Origin: Fictibacillus phosphorivorans
GTDB lineage: Bacteria > Bacillota > Bacilli > Bacillales > Fictibacillaceae
Assembly: GCF_001629705.1 (NCBI RefSeq)
Contig: NZ_CP015378.1
Coordinates: forward strand, 3,038,001-3,102,000
Reading direction: 5' to 3'
Length of the DNA stretch: 64,000 nucleotides
This document shows, piece by piece, positions 24,981-32,901 of the stretch. How positions within the stretch are numbered: the stretch's first letter is position 1; every line of letters begins with the position of its first letter. The position numbers and the translations under genes were made by a program. Under the pieces are notes generated by a model, which searched no databases, was not told where the DNA came from, and saw only the letters and a list, made by a program, of their open reading frames with translations.

Positions 24981-27134
24981 GTGGACAAAAATCTTTTATT
25001 CGCACTAGATATCGGAACACGTTCCGTTGTCGGTATGATTTTAAAACAACATGAAAACGGAAAGTATGAGATTTTACATAAAAAAATGATCGAACATGAA
25101 GAGCGTTCTATGCTTGATGGTCAGATTCACCATATCCCAGCTGTTGCCAGAGTGATCAGAACGATAAAGAATGAGCTCGAACTTGAAGTAGGTCAACTTA
25201 CAAAGGTTTGCGTTGCAGCTGCAGGACGAGCTCTTAAGACCGTGAAAGGTCGTTCTGAAAAAGACCTTTCACTTGGTGATATCTCTTCACAGGAAGAAGT
25301 AATCCATATGGAACTTGCAGCCGTTCAACAAGCTCAATTTCAGTTGGCTAGCTTATTAGATGAAAGCTCCAATTTACTCTATGACTGTGTTGGATATTCT
25401 GTCCTTCATTACTATCTAGATGAGCATGAGATCGGAAGCTTTATCGGTCAGCAAGGTAACAGAGCTAGTGTGGAAGTAATCGCTACTTTCTTACCAAGAG
25501 TCGTTGTTGACTCTTTAATGAAAGCTCTAGACGAAGCAGGACTTGAGATGGAAGCTCTAACGCTAGAACCAATCGCAGCCATCAATGTACTGATCCCGCC
25601 ATCTATGAGGAAGTTAAATGTAGCTCTTGTAGATATAGGAGCTGGTACTTCAGATATCGCGATTACCGCACAAGGAACAGTTATTGCTTATGGGATGGTT
25701 CCGATTGCAGGTGATGAAATTACAGAAGCCGTCAGTTCTGCCTTTTTGCTAGATTTTCCTGTAGCTGAACAACTTAAACGTTCGTTAACAGAAAAGACAG
25801 TTGTAACTTATACAGATATCTTAGGGTTTCCATCCCAAAAAGACACATCTGAAGTGATCTTGACGATCGATCATTCGATAGAAATTTTAGCGGATGGAAT
25901 TACAAAAGAAATTCTTCGGTTGAACGCAAAAGCACCACAGGCGATCATGCTTGTGGGAGGTGGCAGCCTAACCCCACAATTACGTGAGAAGGTGGCTGAA
26001 AAGCTTAATCTACCTATTGAACGCGTAGCGATTCGAGGTCTGAATGCTATACAAACATTGATCCCTTCATTAAAAGAAGAAGGTCCTGAACTCGTAACCC
26101 CTGTAGGAATTGGGATTGCTGCTAAAGAAAATCCCGTTAAATATGTAACGGTTTCTGTGAATGGAAAAACCATACGCTTATTTCAGGTAAAAAAACTTAC
26201 GATTGGTGATGCTTTGATCGCCGGAGGAGCTGACCTTTCAAAACTTTACGGTAAACCAGGAATGGGATTGATGGTCCGATTGAATGGTGCAGTGAAGATG
26301 TTTAAAGGAAAGATTGGTTCAGCCCCATCTATTGAAATGAATGGTGTTCCTTGTACGCTTTCAGACGAAGTCTTAGAGGGAGCAACCATTCATTATGAAG
26401 CAGGGCATAACGGGAATGACGCTGAGATCTCGATTCGGGAGGCTTTTGATGATCATTCTGTTAAAACGTTATGGGTTAACGGCAAAGAGGAGACGTTTGA
26501 AACTCATTATTATATTAATGAACAACGTGTAAGCTTAAATACGTTCATACGTGATAGAGATGATTGTTATTATCGATTCCCTTCAACCCTTTCGGATATA
26601 TTTGATCTAAAAGGATGGAATCCCGAAACGAAACGTTCTCATTTTACTATTTTTGTAGATGGTAAGGCTCTTGCCCTTCCGACGAAGCTCACTGATTTGG
26701 TGCACCTGAACGATCAAAGTGTTCATCAACATACATCATGGAACGATGGAGATCGATTAGTATATCAACGCGTGGAAGAAGAACAAGTAACTTTAAAACT
26801 TATAACAGATGCCCTTGACCTAAATCTGCATCAGTCATGTACGGTTATTTTTAACGAAGAAGAACTAACTCTTGTCCGGCCACTCTATAGCTTTTACCGA
26901 GAAGAGGAGAAACTTCGTATGGATTCTGTTCTTCATGCTCAGGAAAGGCTTGTGATGAAGAAAACCGATCAACAACCGTTTATTTTTCAGGATGTTTTTA
27001 CAAAAGTAGAACTTACACTTCAACCAAAGCCTGGCGAGAGCTTGATTCTTTTAAAGAATGGTGAAAAGGCCGGCTTTCAAACCGACATTCAAACAGGTGA
27101 TGAGCTCCTATTAAAATTTGAAGTACTTGTTTAA
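24981..27134 (+). CDS. FtsA-like actin-fold ATPase with long beta-rich C-terminal half
   Basis: The first 380 or so of 717 residues follow the FtsA/PilM plan: phosphate-1 motif ALDIGTRSVVG (8-18), an SHS2-type insert, phosphate-2 VDIGAGTSDIAI (about 215-226), adenosine motif MLVGGGSLTPQL (about 322). FtsA itself is about 420-440 aa and ends in a membrane-binding amphipathic helix. Here the C-terminal half (about 384-717) instead contains three loosely similar segments that open with VNG-type strands and close with GATIHYE, DGDRLVYQ and GDELLLKF, reminiscent of beta-grasp (ThiS/TGS-like) modules. The GTG start follows GAGGTG. B. subtilis has no such gene between aroA and ytxJ. Role unknown; a membrane- or filament-linked ATPase is likely. 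Confidence 0.82.
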   Translation: MDKNLLFALDIGTRSVVGMILKQHENGKYEILHKKMIEHEERSMLDGQIHHIPAVARVIRTIKNELELEVGQLTKVCVAAAGRALKTVKGRSEKDLSLGDISSQEEVIHMELAAVQQAQFQLASLLDESSNLLYDCVGYSVLHYYLDEHEIGSFIGQQGNRASVEVIATFLPRVVVDSLMKALDEAGLEMEALTLEPIAAINVLIPPSMRKLNVALVDIGAGTSDIAITAQGTVIAYGMVPIAGDEITEAVSSAFLLDFPVAEQLKRSLTEKTVVTYTDILGFPSQKDTSEVILTIDHSIEILADGITKEILRLNAKAPQAIMLVGGGSLTPQLREKVAEKLNLPIERVAIRGLNAIQTLIPSLKEEGPELVTPVGIGIAAKENPVKYVTVSVNGKTIRLFQVKKLTIGDALIAGGADLSKLYGKPGMGLMVRLNGAVKMFKGKIGSAPSIEMNGVPCTLSDEVLEGATIHYEAGHNGNDAEISIREAFDDHSVKTLWVNGKEETFETHYYINEQRVSLNTFIRDRDDCYYRFPSTLSDIFDLKGWNPETKRSHFTIFVDGKALALPTKLTDLVHLNDQSVHQHTSWNDGDRLVYQRVEEEQVTLKLITDALDLNLHQSCTVIFNEEELTLVRPLYSFYREEEKLRMDSVLHAQERLVMKKTDQQPFIFQDVFTKVELTLQPKPGESLILLKNGEKAGFQTDIQTGDELLLKFEVLV

Positions 27135-27142
27135 AAACGAAG

Positions 27143-27179
27143 AAAAAAGCGTAGCCATTTGCTACGCTTTTGTTTTTTC
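27143..27179. terminator. Bidirectional terminator, FtsA-like gene / ytxJ
   Basis: AAAGCGTAGC/GCTACGCTTT stem with a 5-nt loop and A/T runs on both sides. It includes the ytxJ stop codon. Confidence 0.9.
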
Positions 27180-27500
27180 ATTCGCTTGTGCAAGCTTTTT
27201 ATTCGTGATGTTCCAATGTGAATCGTGCCAAACCACGTTATTCCCATCGAAGATTAGGACTTGAGGAGATTCATGCTTCACTCCTGTTTGCTCTGCAATC
27301 GCATTGCTCAATGATCTTGCATCTTGAACGTTCAAATAATATAACGTTTCATTTTCGTTATCCGCTGCAAACTTTTGAAATTCTTTAAAAGCTTCATGAC
27401 TGACAGGGCAAGTTGTGCTGTTCTTCATGAGAATAATACGATTTCTTTGCTCTTTTACTAAATTCCAATCTTGTTCATTTTGTAGTTGAATAAGTGACAT
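27162..27500 (-). CDS. ytxJ: YtxJ, bacillithiol-associated thioredoxin-fold protein
   Basis: Thioredoxin-fold protein of 112 aa with a monothiol-type active site TCPVS, as in the bacilliredoxin-like YtxJ family, which is thought to remove bacillithiol from proteins. I start at the ATG 27498-27500 (MSLIQLQNEQDW); the GGAGG upstream spans the only earlier ATG, making that one unlikely. Last gene of the ytxGHJ stress operon. Confidence 0.9.
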   Translation of the reverse strand: MSLIQLQNEQDWNLVKEQRNRIILMKNSTTCPVSHEAFKEFQKFAADNENETLYYLNVQDARSLSNAIAEQTGVKHESPQVLIFDGNNVVWHDSHWNITNKKLAQANEKTKA

Positions 27501-27582
27501 AGCGATTTCTACCTCCATTATAAAAAGAAAAGAAAAAGAAACAAGTTCTTTTTCTTATCTTTTCATATTCATACAATACTTA

Positions 27583-27999
27583 TCAATATTTTTGCTCTAC
27601 TAATTCCTGTTCATTTGCAGGATCATAATCCAATTGACCTTCTTCTTGGATATCGTCTGTAATTTCGCCATATAGTTCAGACGCATTTTCTTCTTCTTTC
27701 GCGCGCCACTTATCGATATCTTTGCGAAGGTTTGAAGTAAGATCTTTTACCTTTGTCGCAACTTGATTCGATTGCTCAGACACTGTCTTCACAATGTTTG
27801 AGGATTTTTCACGAGCCAAATGAGAGATCTCGTTACTTTTATCCTTTAAATAAACCGCTTGTTCATTCAGATCGCTTCGCAATTCTTTCCCTGCTTTCGG
27901 CGCTAATAATAGCGCTGCAGCAGCTCCTAACATACCACCAACAAGTGCACCGATAATAAAATCTTTGCTATCAATGTTCTGATTGTTGTTGTTGCTCAT
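27583..27999 (-). CDS. ytxH: YtxH general stress protein
   Basis: The 138-residue protein has the Gly/Ala-rich YtxH membrane segment (IGALVGGMLGAAAALLLAPKAG; about 16-37) and a charged, helical tail predicted to form a coiled coil. Family members are sigma-B/sigma-H stress proteins of unknown mechanism. The start lies right after the ytxG stop, with GGAGGAG inside the ytxG end. Confidence 0.93.
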   Translation of the reverse strand: MSNNNNQNIDSKDFIIGALVGGMLGAAAALLLAPKAGKELRSDLNEQAVYLKDKSNEISHLAREKSSNIVKTVSEQSNQVATKVKDLTSNLRKDIDKWRAKEEENASELYGEITDDIQEEGQLDYDPANEQELVEQKY

Positions 28000-28455
28000 T
28001 TAGACTCCTCCTCTGGAATATTGTCTTTGTGTTGTTTCAACATTGGATTTTTTGAGTTTATACTTTTCCCATAAATTCAATGCTGCATTTCCCCATTGAA
28101 CCGCTTGCGATATTTGCTTAGACTGTCGCTCTGTTTCAACCGTAATCTGGTCTGTTACTTTGCGGACAGATTGGTTCACCTTTTGAACGGATTGACCGAA
28201 ATCTTGAACGGCAGAGAACACGTTGTTAAGTGAATCTGATTTCTTTTGAACATCCTCGGCTAACTGGTTTGTTTTATGTAGCAAATCGGTTGTCTCGCGC
28301 GTTACGCCATCTAATTGCTTCTCTAGACTTTCTAGCGTTACCGCGACATGATTGAGGGTGATTTGTAGTGATTTCAAAGCACCTGATAAAAAATAAACGA
28401 GTACGACAAATGCAACTGCGACTAGTGCTACACTGATTGAGATAATGATATCCAT
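28000..28455 (-). CDS. ytxG: YtxG, DUF948 membrane-anchored stress protein
   Basis: The 151-residue product has one N-terminal membrane helix (about 2-24) and a long amphipathic coiled coil (VAVTLESLEKQLDGVTRE onwards), the DUF948 layout. The ATG 28453-28455 is chosen for the AGGAGGTG site upstream; reading further up enters the promoter. First gene of the ytxGHJ operon, which in B. subtilis belongs to the general stress regulon. Confidence 0.92.
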   Translation of the reverse strand: MDIIISISVALVAVAFVVLVYFLSGALKSLQITLNHVAVTLESLEKQLDGVTRETTDLLHKTNQLAEDVQKKSDSLNNVFSAVQDFGQSVQKVNQSVRKVTDQITVETERQSKQISQAVQWGNAALNLWEKYKLKKSNVETTQRQYSRGGV

Positions 28456-28490
28456 TATTCGAGACACCTCCTGAAAGTATATTATTGCTT

Positions 28491-28516
28491 TTTCCCGAGT
28501 TTTAATCAAAGGAAAC
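28491..28516 (-). promoter_or_regulatory. Sigma-B-type promoter of ytxGHJ
   Basis: Minus-strand GTTTCC (28516-28511), a 14-nt spacer and GGGAAA (28496-28491) match the GTTTAA-N12/14-GGGWAW pattern. They lie about 36 nt before ytxG. Confidence 0.7.
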
Positions 28517-28632
28517 GTGTTTTTTAATAGTATTCTTTGCCATCTCATTAAAATCCTTTTATAGAACATTACAAATTGTTTAAATTAAGTTAAAATAAAG
28601 AAGATATCAAATATATAGGGGGCTTTTTCAAC

Positions 28633-29745
28633 ATGAGAGATCCAAGAATTCAACAACTAGCAAAAAACTTGATTACATATTCGGTTAATCTGCAAAAAGG
28701 TGAAAAAGTATTAATTGAAAACTTTGGGCTACAAAAGGAGCTTGTAAACGCACTTGTTCAAGAAGCATATGCTGCTGGCGGTTTTCCTTTCGTGTTACTA
28801 AAAGATCATTCTGTAATGCGCGCTCAATACACTCAAGCTTCTGAAGAGCAAATGGAGATCATCGCGAAACACGAAGGTGAACTTATGAATCAGATGGATG
28901 CTTATATCGGTCTTCGTTCTGGTGACAACATCAACGAAATGTCTGATGTTCCTTCTGAAAAGATGGCGCTTTATGAAAAAACAATCTTTGCGATGCACCG
29001 TAAGATTCGTATCAAAAAGACAAAATGGTGTGTGCTTCGCTATCCAAACGCATCTATGGCACAATCTGCGAGCATGAGCACAGAAGCGTTCGAAGATTTT
29101 TACTTTGAAGTATGTAACCTTGATTATGGAAAAATGGATGATGCGATGACTGCGTTAAAAGATCTTATGGATAAGACGGATAAAGTTCGCATCACTGGTC
29201 CTGGAACAGATCTTTCGTTTTCGATCAAAGATATTCCATCCATTAAATGTTCAGGACAAAACAACATACCAGATGGCGAAGTGTTTACGGCTCCAGTAAA
29301 AGATTCAGTAAACGGAACGATCTCGTATAACACGCCATCTCCATACAACGGCTTTACGTTCGAAAATGTACAGTTAACGTTTGAGAACGGTAAGATCGTA
29401 AAAGCGACAGCGAACGATTCTGAACGCATCAACAAGATTTTTGATACAGATGAAGGTTCTCGTTATGTAGGTGAATTTGCGATCGGTGTTAATCCGTTCA
29501 TCAAGCATCCGATGAAAGATATTCTTTTCGATGAGAAGATTGACGGCAGCTTCCACTTCACGCCTGGTCAAGCTTATGAAGAGGCTTACAATGGTAACGA
29601 ATCAAACATCCATTGGGATATGGTTATGATTCAACGTCCTGATTACGGTGGCGGAGAGATTTTCTTTGATGACGTGTTGATTCGTAAAGATGGCGTTTTC
29701 GTACTGCCTGAATTAGAGCAATTGAATCCTGAGAATTTAAAGTAA
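28633..29745 (+). CDS. ampS: M29-family aminopeptidase AmpS
   Basis: Dinuclear metallo-aminopeptidase of 370 aa that removes N-terminal residues from peptides in the cytosol. The family's metal ligands can be placed in NIPDGEVFTAP, SRYVGEFAIG, SFHFTPGQAY, NIHWDMVM and IFFDDVLI. The start follows AGGGGGG. It stands alone; no terminator is obvious before the repeat element at 29771. Its nearest upstream neighbour is the divergent stress operon. Confidence 0.94.
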   Translation: MRDPRIQQLAKNLITYSVNLQKGEKVLIENFGLQKELVNALVQEAYAAGGFPFVLLKDHSVMRAQYTQASEEQMEIIAKHEGELMNQMDAYIGLRSGDNINEMSDVPSEKMALYEKTIFAMHRKIRIKKTKWCVLRYPNASMAQSASMSTEAFEDFYFEVCNLDYGKMDDAMTALKDLMDKTDKVRITGPGTDLSFSIKDIPSIKCSGQNNIPDGEVFTAPVKDSVNGTISYNTPSPYNGFTFENVQLTFENGKIVKATANDSERINKIFDTDEGSRYVGEFAIGVNPFIKHPMKDILFDEKIDGSFHFTPGQAYEEAYNGNESNIHWDMVMIQRPDYGGGEIFFDDVLIRKDGVFVLPELEQLNPENLK

Positions 29746-29770
29746 TACTTGTAGAAAAGCTCATGTAAGT

Positions 29771-29902
29771 AGTTGATTTCCGTTCCAGGATGCTCGCTTT
29801 CCGGGGGGCGTGCGGTGAGCCTCCTAGCGCTCTACGCTGTTAGGAGTCTCACCTGTCCCGCTGATCCCCCAGGAGTCTCCCACCTTGCACTACAATCAAC
29901 TT
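29771..29902. repeat. Intergenic repeat element, second long copy
   Basis: Bounded by AGTTGATTTC and AATCAACTT, it shares CGTTCCAGG, TGCTCGCTTTCC, GGTGAGC and TCTCACCTGTCCCGC blocks with the copies at 1643-1773 (inverse) and 1399-1486 (same orientation). An internal CTCCTAGCG/CGCTGTTAGGAG hairpin is present. It is non-coding and may act as the ampS 3' end. Confidence 0.75.
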
Positions 29903-29960
29903 ATCAATGAAGCATAAGCCTTCGCAGGTATAAACTTTCACGAATTAATCAAAAGAAAAT

Positions 29961-29996
29961 ACAAAAAAAGACTTGCCAGCCGGCAAGTCTTTTTTA
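29961..29996. terminator. Terminator of murC (symmetric)
   Basis: AAAAAGACTTGCC/GGCAAGTCTTTTT is a perfect stem with a 4-nt loop flanked by A and T runs, directly behind the murC stop. Confidence 0.92.
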
Positions 29997-31304
29997 TTAT
30001 GGTTTTGCAGTCAGTGTTTCTTCATATGCTCTTTGGAACTTTTGAATATCTCCAGCACCCATGAACAATAAAACACCGTCTTTGTATTTTTTTAGTACAT
30101 CCACTTTATCTTCTGTAATCAATTGTGCGTTAGGAATTTTTTCTATCAAATTCTCGATGGAAAGATTACCAGCATTCTCTCTTGCAGAACCAAAAATATC
30201 ACACAGGTAAACATGATCTGCTTCACTTAGGCTTGCTGCAAATTCATCTAAGAACGTCTTTGTTCGTGTAAACGTATGTGGTTGGAAGATCGCTACCACT
30301 TCGCGATTCTTATACTTATATTTCGTTGCTTCAATCGTTACTTTAATCTCTGTCGGATGATGAGCATAGTCATCAATCAAGATTTGATCGCCAACAGATT
30401 TTTCTGAGAAACGTCTTTTAACACCTGTAAAGCTCTTCAATTGCTCTTTAATGATATCCATAGGTAATGTTTCATAATGACAGATCGCAATGACTGCCAG
30501 TGCGTTCAATACGTTATGTGTACCGTACCCTGGGATCTGGAAGGTCCCATAGAACGTGTTGCGGACAAATACATCAAACGTTGTTCCTTCATCACCACGA
30601 TTTACATTCTTGGCTTGGAAATCATTATGATCACCAAAACCATAGAATACAACTGGCACTTGTGCATGAATCTCTTGAAGATTTGCATCATCACCACAGG
30701 CGATGATCGCCTTTTTAACTTGCATCGCCATCGCTTGGAATGCACTGATCACATCTTTTAAATCAGAAAAATAATCAGGATGATCAAAATCAATGTTTGT
30801 GATAATCGCGTAATCCGGATTATAAGATAAGAAATGTCTGCGATATTCACATGCTTCAAACACAAAGTATTCGCTGCCTTTGCTTCCTTTACCCGTTCCA
30901 TCACCGATTAGATAAGAAGTAGGCTTCGCTGCACCAACTACATGTGCTAATAAACCTGTTGTTGACGTTTTTCCGTGCGATCCTGTAACTGCAATCGATG
31001 TAAAGTTAGACAGATACTCTCCAAGAAAATGGTGATATCTATGAATAGGTATATTTTTTTCATTTGCCGCTTGAATCTCTTCATGCTGTTCGCCAAAAGC
31101 ATTACCCGCGATAATCGTTTGACCTTCTTCAACGTTTTTCTTGTCAAACGGTAAAACCGGGATGTTTTTTTCTTCAAGTGCTGTTTGAGTAAAAATAAAT
31201 TGTTCAATATCAGAACCTTGAACATCATGACCATTGTCATGAAGAATTTGTGCCAACGGGCTCATTCCTGTCCCTTTAATTCCAATAAAATGGTATTTTG
31301 TCAT
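29997..31304 (-). CDS. murC: UDP-N-acetylmuramate-L-alanine ligase
   Basis: Adds L-alanine to UDP-MurNAc, the first amino acid of the peptidoglycan stem peptide. The 435-residue Mur ligase shows the N-terminal [11 protein letters not shown]ossmann motif, ATP P-loop [10 protein letters not shown] (108-117), the ACEYRRHF and [11 protein letters not shown] motifs, and a C-terminal domain with HTFTRTK and GAGDI. It is monocistronic between a terminator and an extended -10 promoter, downstream of pncB. Confidence 0.97.
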   Translation of the reverse strand: MTKYHFIGIKGTGMSPLAQILHDNGHDVQGSDIEQFIFTQTALEEKNIPVLPFDKKNVEEGQTIIAGNAFGEQHEEIQAANEKNIPIHRYHHFLGEYLSNFTSIAVTGSHGKTSTTGLLAHVVGAAKPTSYLIGDGTGKGSKGSEYFVFEACEYRRHFLSYNPDYAIITNIDFDHPDYFSDLKDVISAFQAMAMQVKKAIIACGDDANLQEIHAQVPVVFYGFGDHNDFQAKNVNRGDEGTTFDVFVRNTFYGTFQIPGYGTHNVLNALAVIAICHYETLPMDIIKEQLKSFTGVKRRFSEKSVGDQILIDDYAHHPTEIKVTIEATKYKYKNREVVAIFQPHTFTRTKTFLDEFAASLSEADHVYLCDIFGSARENAGNLSIENLIEKIPNAQLITEDKVDVLKKYKDGVLLFMGAGDIQKFQRAYEETLTAKP

Positions 31305-31418
31305 GTATAGCCCTCCACAAAAAGAACACCTTCTAAAAGGCCTATTTGTATTATTATATGCCTGCTGTCTGAAACGGTTATTTATGCACAGTCAGGCTTG
31401 ATTCGGAATACTTGAACC

Positions 31419-31427
31419 ATTATAGCA
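31419..31427 (-). promoter_or_regulatory. Extended -10 promoter of murC
   Basis: Minus-strand TGCTATAAT has a perfect TATAAT (31424-31419) with the TG extension. It gives a leader of about 105 nt that contains a strong hairpin (31360-31397). Confidence 0.6.
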
Positions 31428-31524
31428 AAGTTGTTGTCCAATCACCATGATAGACAAATGATAAAAGTCTAATAGAGCTTTTTATCTATTTTAACCAAAC
31501 TTCTCCAAAAAATAATGATAGCTG

Positions 31525-32622
31525 CTATTCCACTAACTCTAATCTTGGATTATGGCGATAGATTCTTCCTGCTTTTGCTTGATGCTGTTCATTCATCATC
31601 ACATTATCACCAGTAAATCCAATATTGATCTTTAGTAGATTACTACCTACCCCATAAATATCTACAGGTACTTTTTGTTCTTCAAACTGCTCGATTCTCT
31701 CTTTCGTAAATCCACCGCTAACAACGATTTTAACATGATGGAAACCTTCTTCATCTAACGCTTTTCGAAGTGCAAAAATCAGTTCTGGATTTACACCTCT
31801 AGGATCAAACGACCCTAGTACATCAGGGTTTCTAAAGAAATATTGATCGACCATCGTTCGTGAAGTATCAACCCTTACCCCTTTTAACGTTTCTCCAAAC
31901 TCTCTCGCTACTTTTAAAGCATCTGTTATCACGTCATTGTTATAGTCAACGAGTGAGATCAAGTCGTCTTCAGGGTATTTCGCATGATAAGCTTTTGTAG
32001 CTTCAACAATATCGCCATTAAAGATTTGAATAAGAGCATGTGGCATCGTACCCATACCTTGTTTGCCCCACCATTCATTCATCGCATGTGTAGCCTGAGC
32101 GGTTGAACCACCAATATAAGATGCATAACCATCGCCAGCTTGTTGTGCAAAATGATCATCTCGGTCGCCCATAAAGATGACCGGCTTCTGTACGCCTGAT
32201 TTACTTGCAGCTTTTACAACATTATAAACATTCGTAGCTACCGACGTTCTTCTGGCTAGAATTCCATCGATCATTCCTTCTAAGAAACCAAAGTTTTGAT
32301 ACGGCCCCTTAATCGTTAACACCGTTTCAAAAGGAGAGATTTTGTCTCCATCTTTTAAAGAATGAATCTCAAGAGAGTCAACATCCTTAGCAAATGTTTT
32401 AATAAGAGCAATCGCTTCATCTGAACCGCACAAGACAGCGTCACTTTTTTGAAAGAACTGCATCGTCACGATATTATCAGGTTTAAAAGATTCTACAATC
32501 TCACATGTTTTAAGAAAATAAACAGCAGAGAACCAACCTTCTCTGATCCGTTCGTCAAATTTAAATGTTTTATTCGTGAGCCGCTTGATTTTTCCTTGCA
32601 GCTTTAATTCTATTTCTTTCAT
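31525..32622 (-). CDS. Nicotinate phosphoribosyltransferase
   Basis: Converts nicotinate, PRPP and ATP to nicotinate mononucleotide in NAD salvage. The 366-residue enzyme shows the NAPRTase features: an N-terminal CEIVESFKPDNIVTMQFFQ block, GGSTAQATHAMNEWW, and the phosphate-binding VVSGGFTKERI and YGVGSNLL segments. ATG 32620-32622 is used because GAGGAG lies 7 nt before it; in-frame starts further up lack a site. It lies between murC and sftA, where B. subtilis has no such gene, so a local insertion. The gene symbol is uncertain because this is a shorter form than B. subtilis PncB. Confidence 0.88.
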   Translation of the reverse strand: MKEIELKLQGKIKRLTNKTFKFDERIREGWFSAVYFLKTCEIVESFKPDNIVTMQFFQKSDAVLCGSDEAIALIKTFAKDVDSLEIHSLKDGDKISPFETVLTIKGPYQNFGFLEGMIDGILARRTSVATNVYNVVKAASKSGVQKPVIFMGDRDDHFAQQAGDGYASYIGGSTAQATHAMNEWWGKQGMGTMPHALIQIFNGDIVEATKAYHAKYPEDDLISLVDYNNDVITDALKVAREFGETLKGVRVDTSRTMVDQYFFRNPDVLGSFDPRGVNPELIFALRKALDEEGFHHVKIVVSGGFTKERIEQFEEQKVPVDIYGVGSNLLKINIGFTGDNVMMNEQHQAKAGRIYRHNPRLELVE

Positions 32623-32851
32623 TACTTTACTCCTCATGACTTTTTCCAAGGTAAAAAGAAGGGAACTATTCCCCACACTATAATAGCGAACAAGGCACAA
32701 TAACTCAAGAAAATCATTTAACAGATACCTTAAGGTCTTATCACAGACTGCGTAAAATCGGAAATTTGCCGATAAAAAGGTTTATTCCCCGATAATCTGT
32801 TTCTTGCCGGTATCCTATAATTCTAATAATGAAGTATTTCTATAAATCACG

Positions 32852-32895
32852 AAAAAAAAGAGCCGTTGCAGGGCGTCCCCTGCAACAAGCTCTTT
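32852..32895 (-). terminator. Intrinsic terminator of sftA
   Basis: A long imperfect stem, AGAGCTTGTTGCAGGG against CCCTGCAACGGCTCT, ends in T8 on the minus strand. Confidence 0.88.
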
Positions 32896-32901
32896 CTCAC
32901 C

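Noticed and set aside
30477..30761. Overlapping plus-strand frames inside murC
   Set aside because: Antisense shadows of murC with no independent signal.
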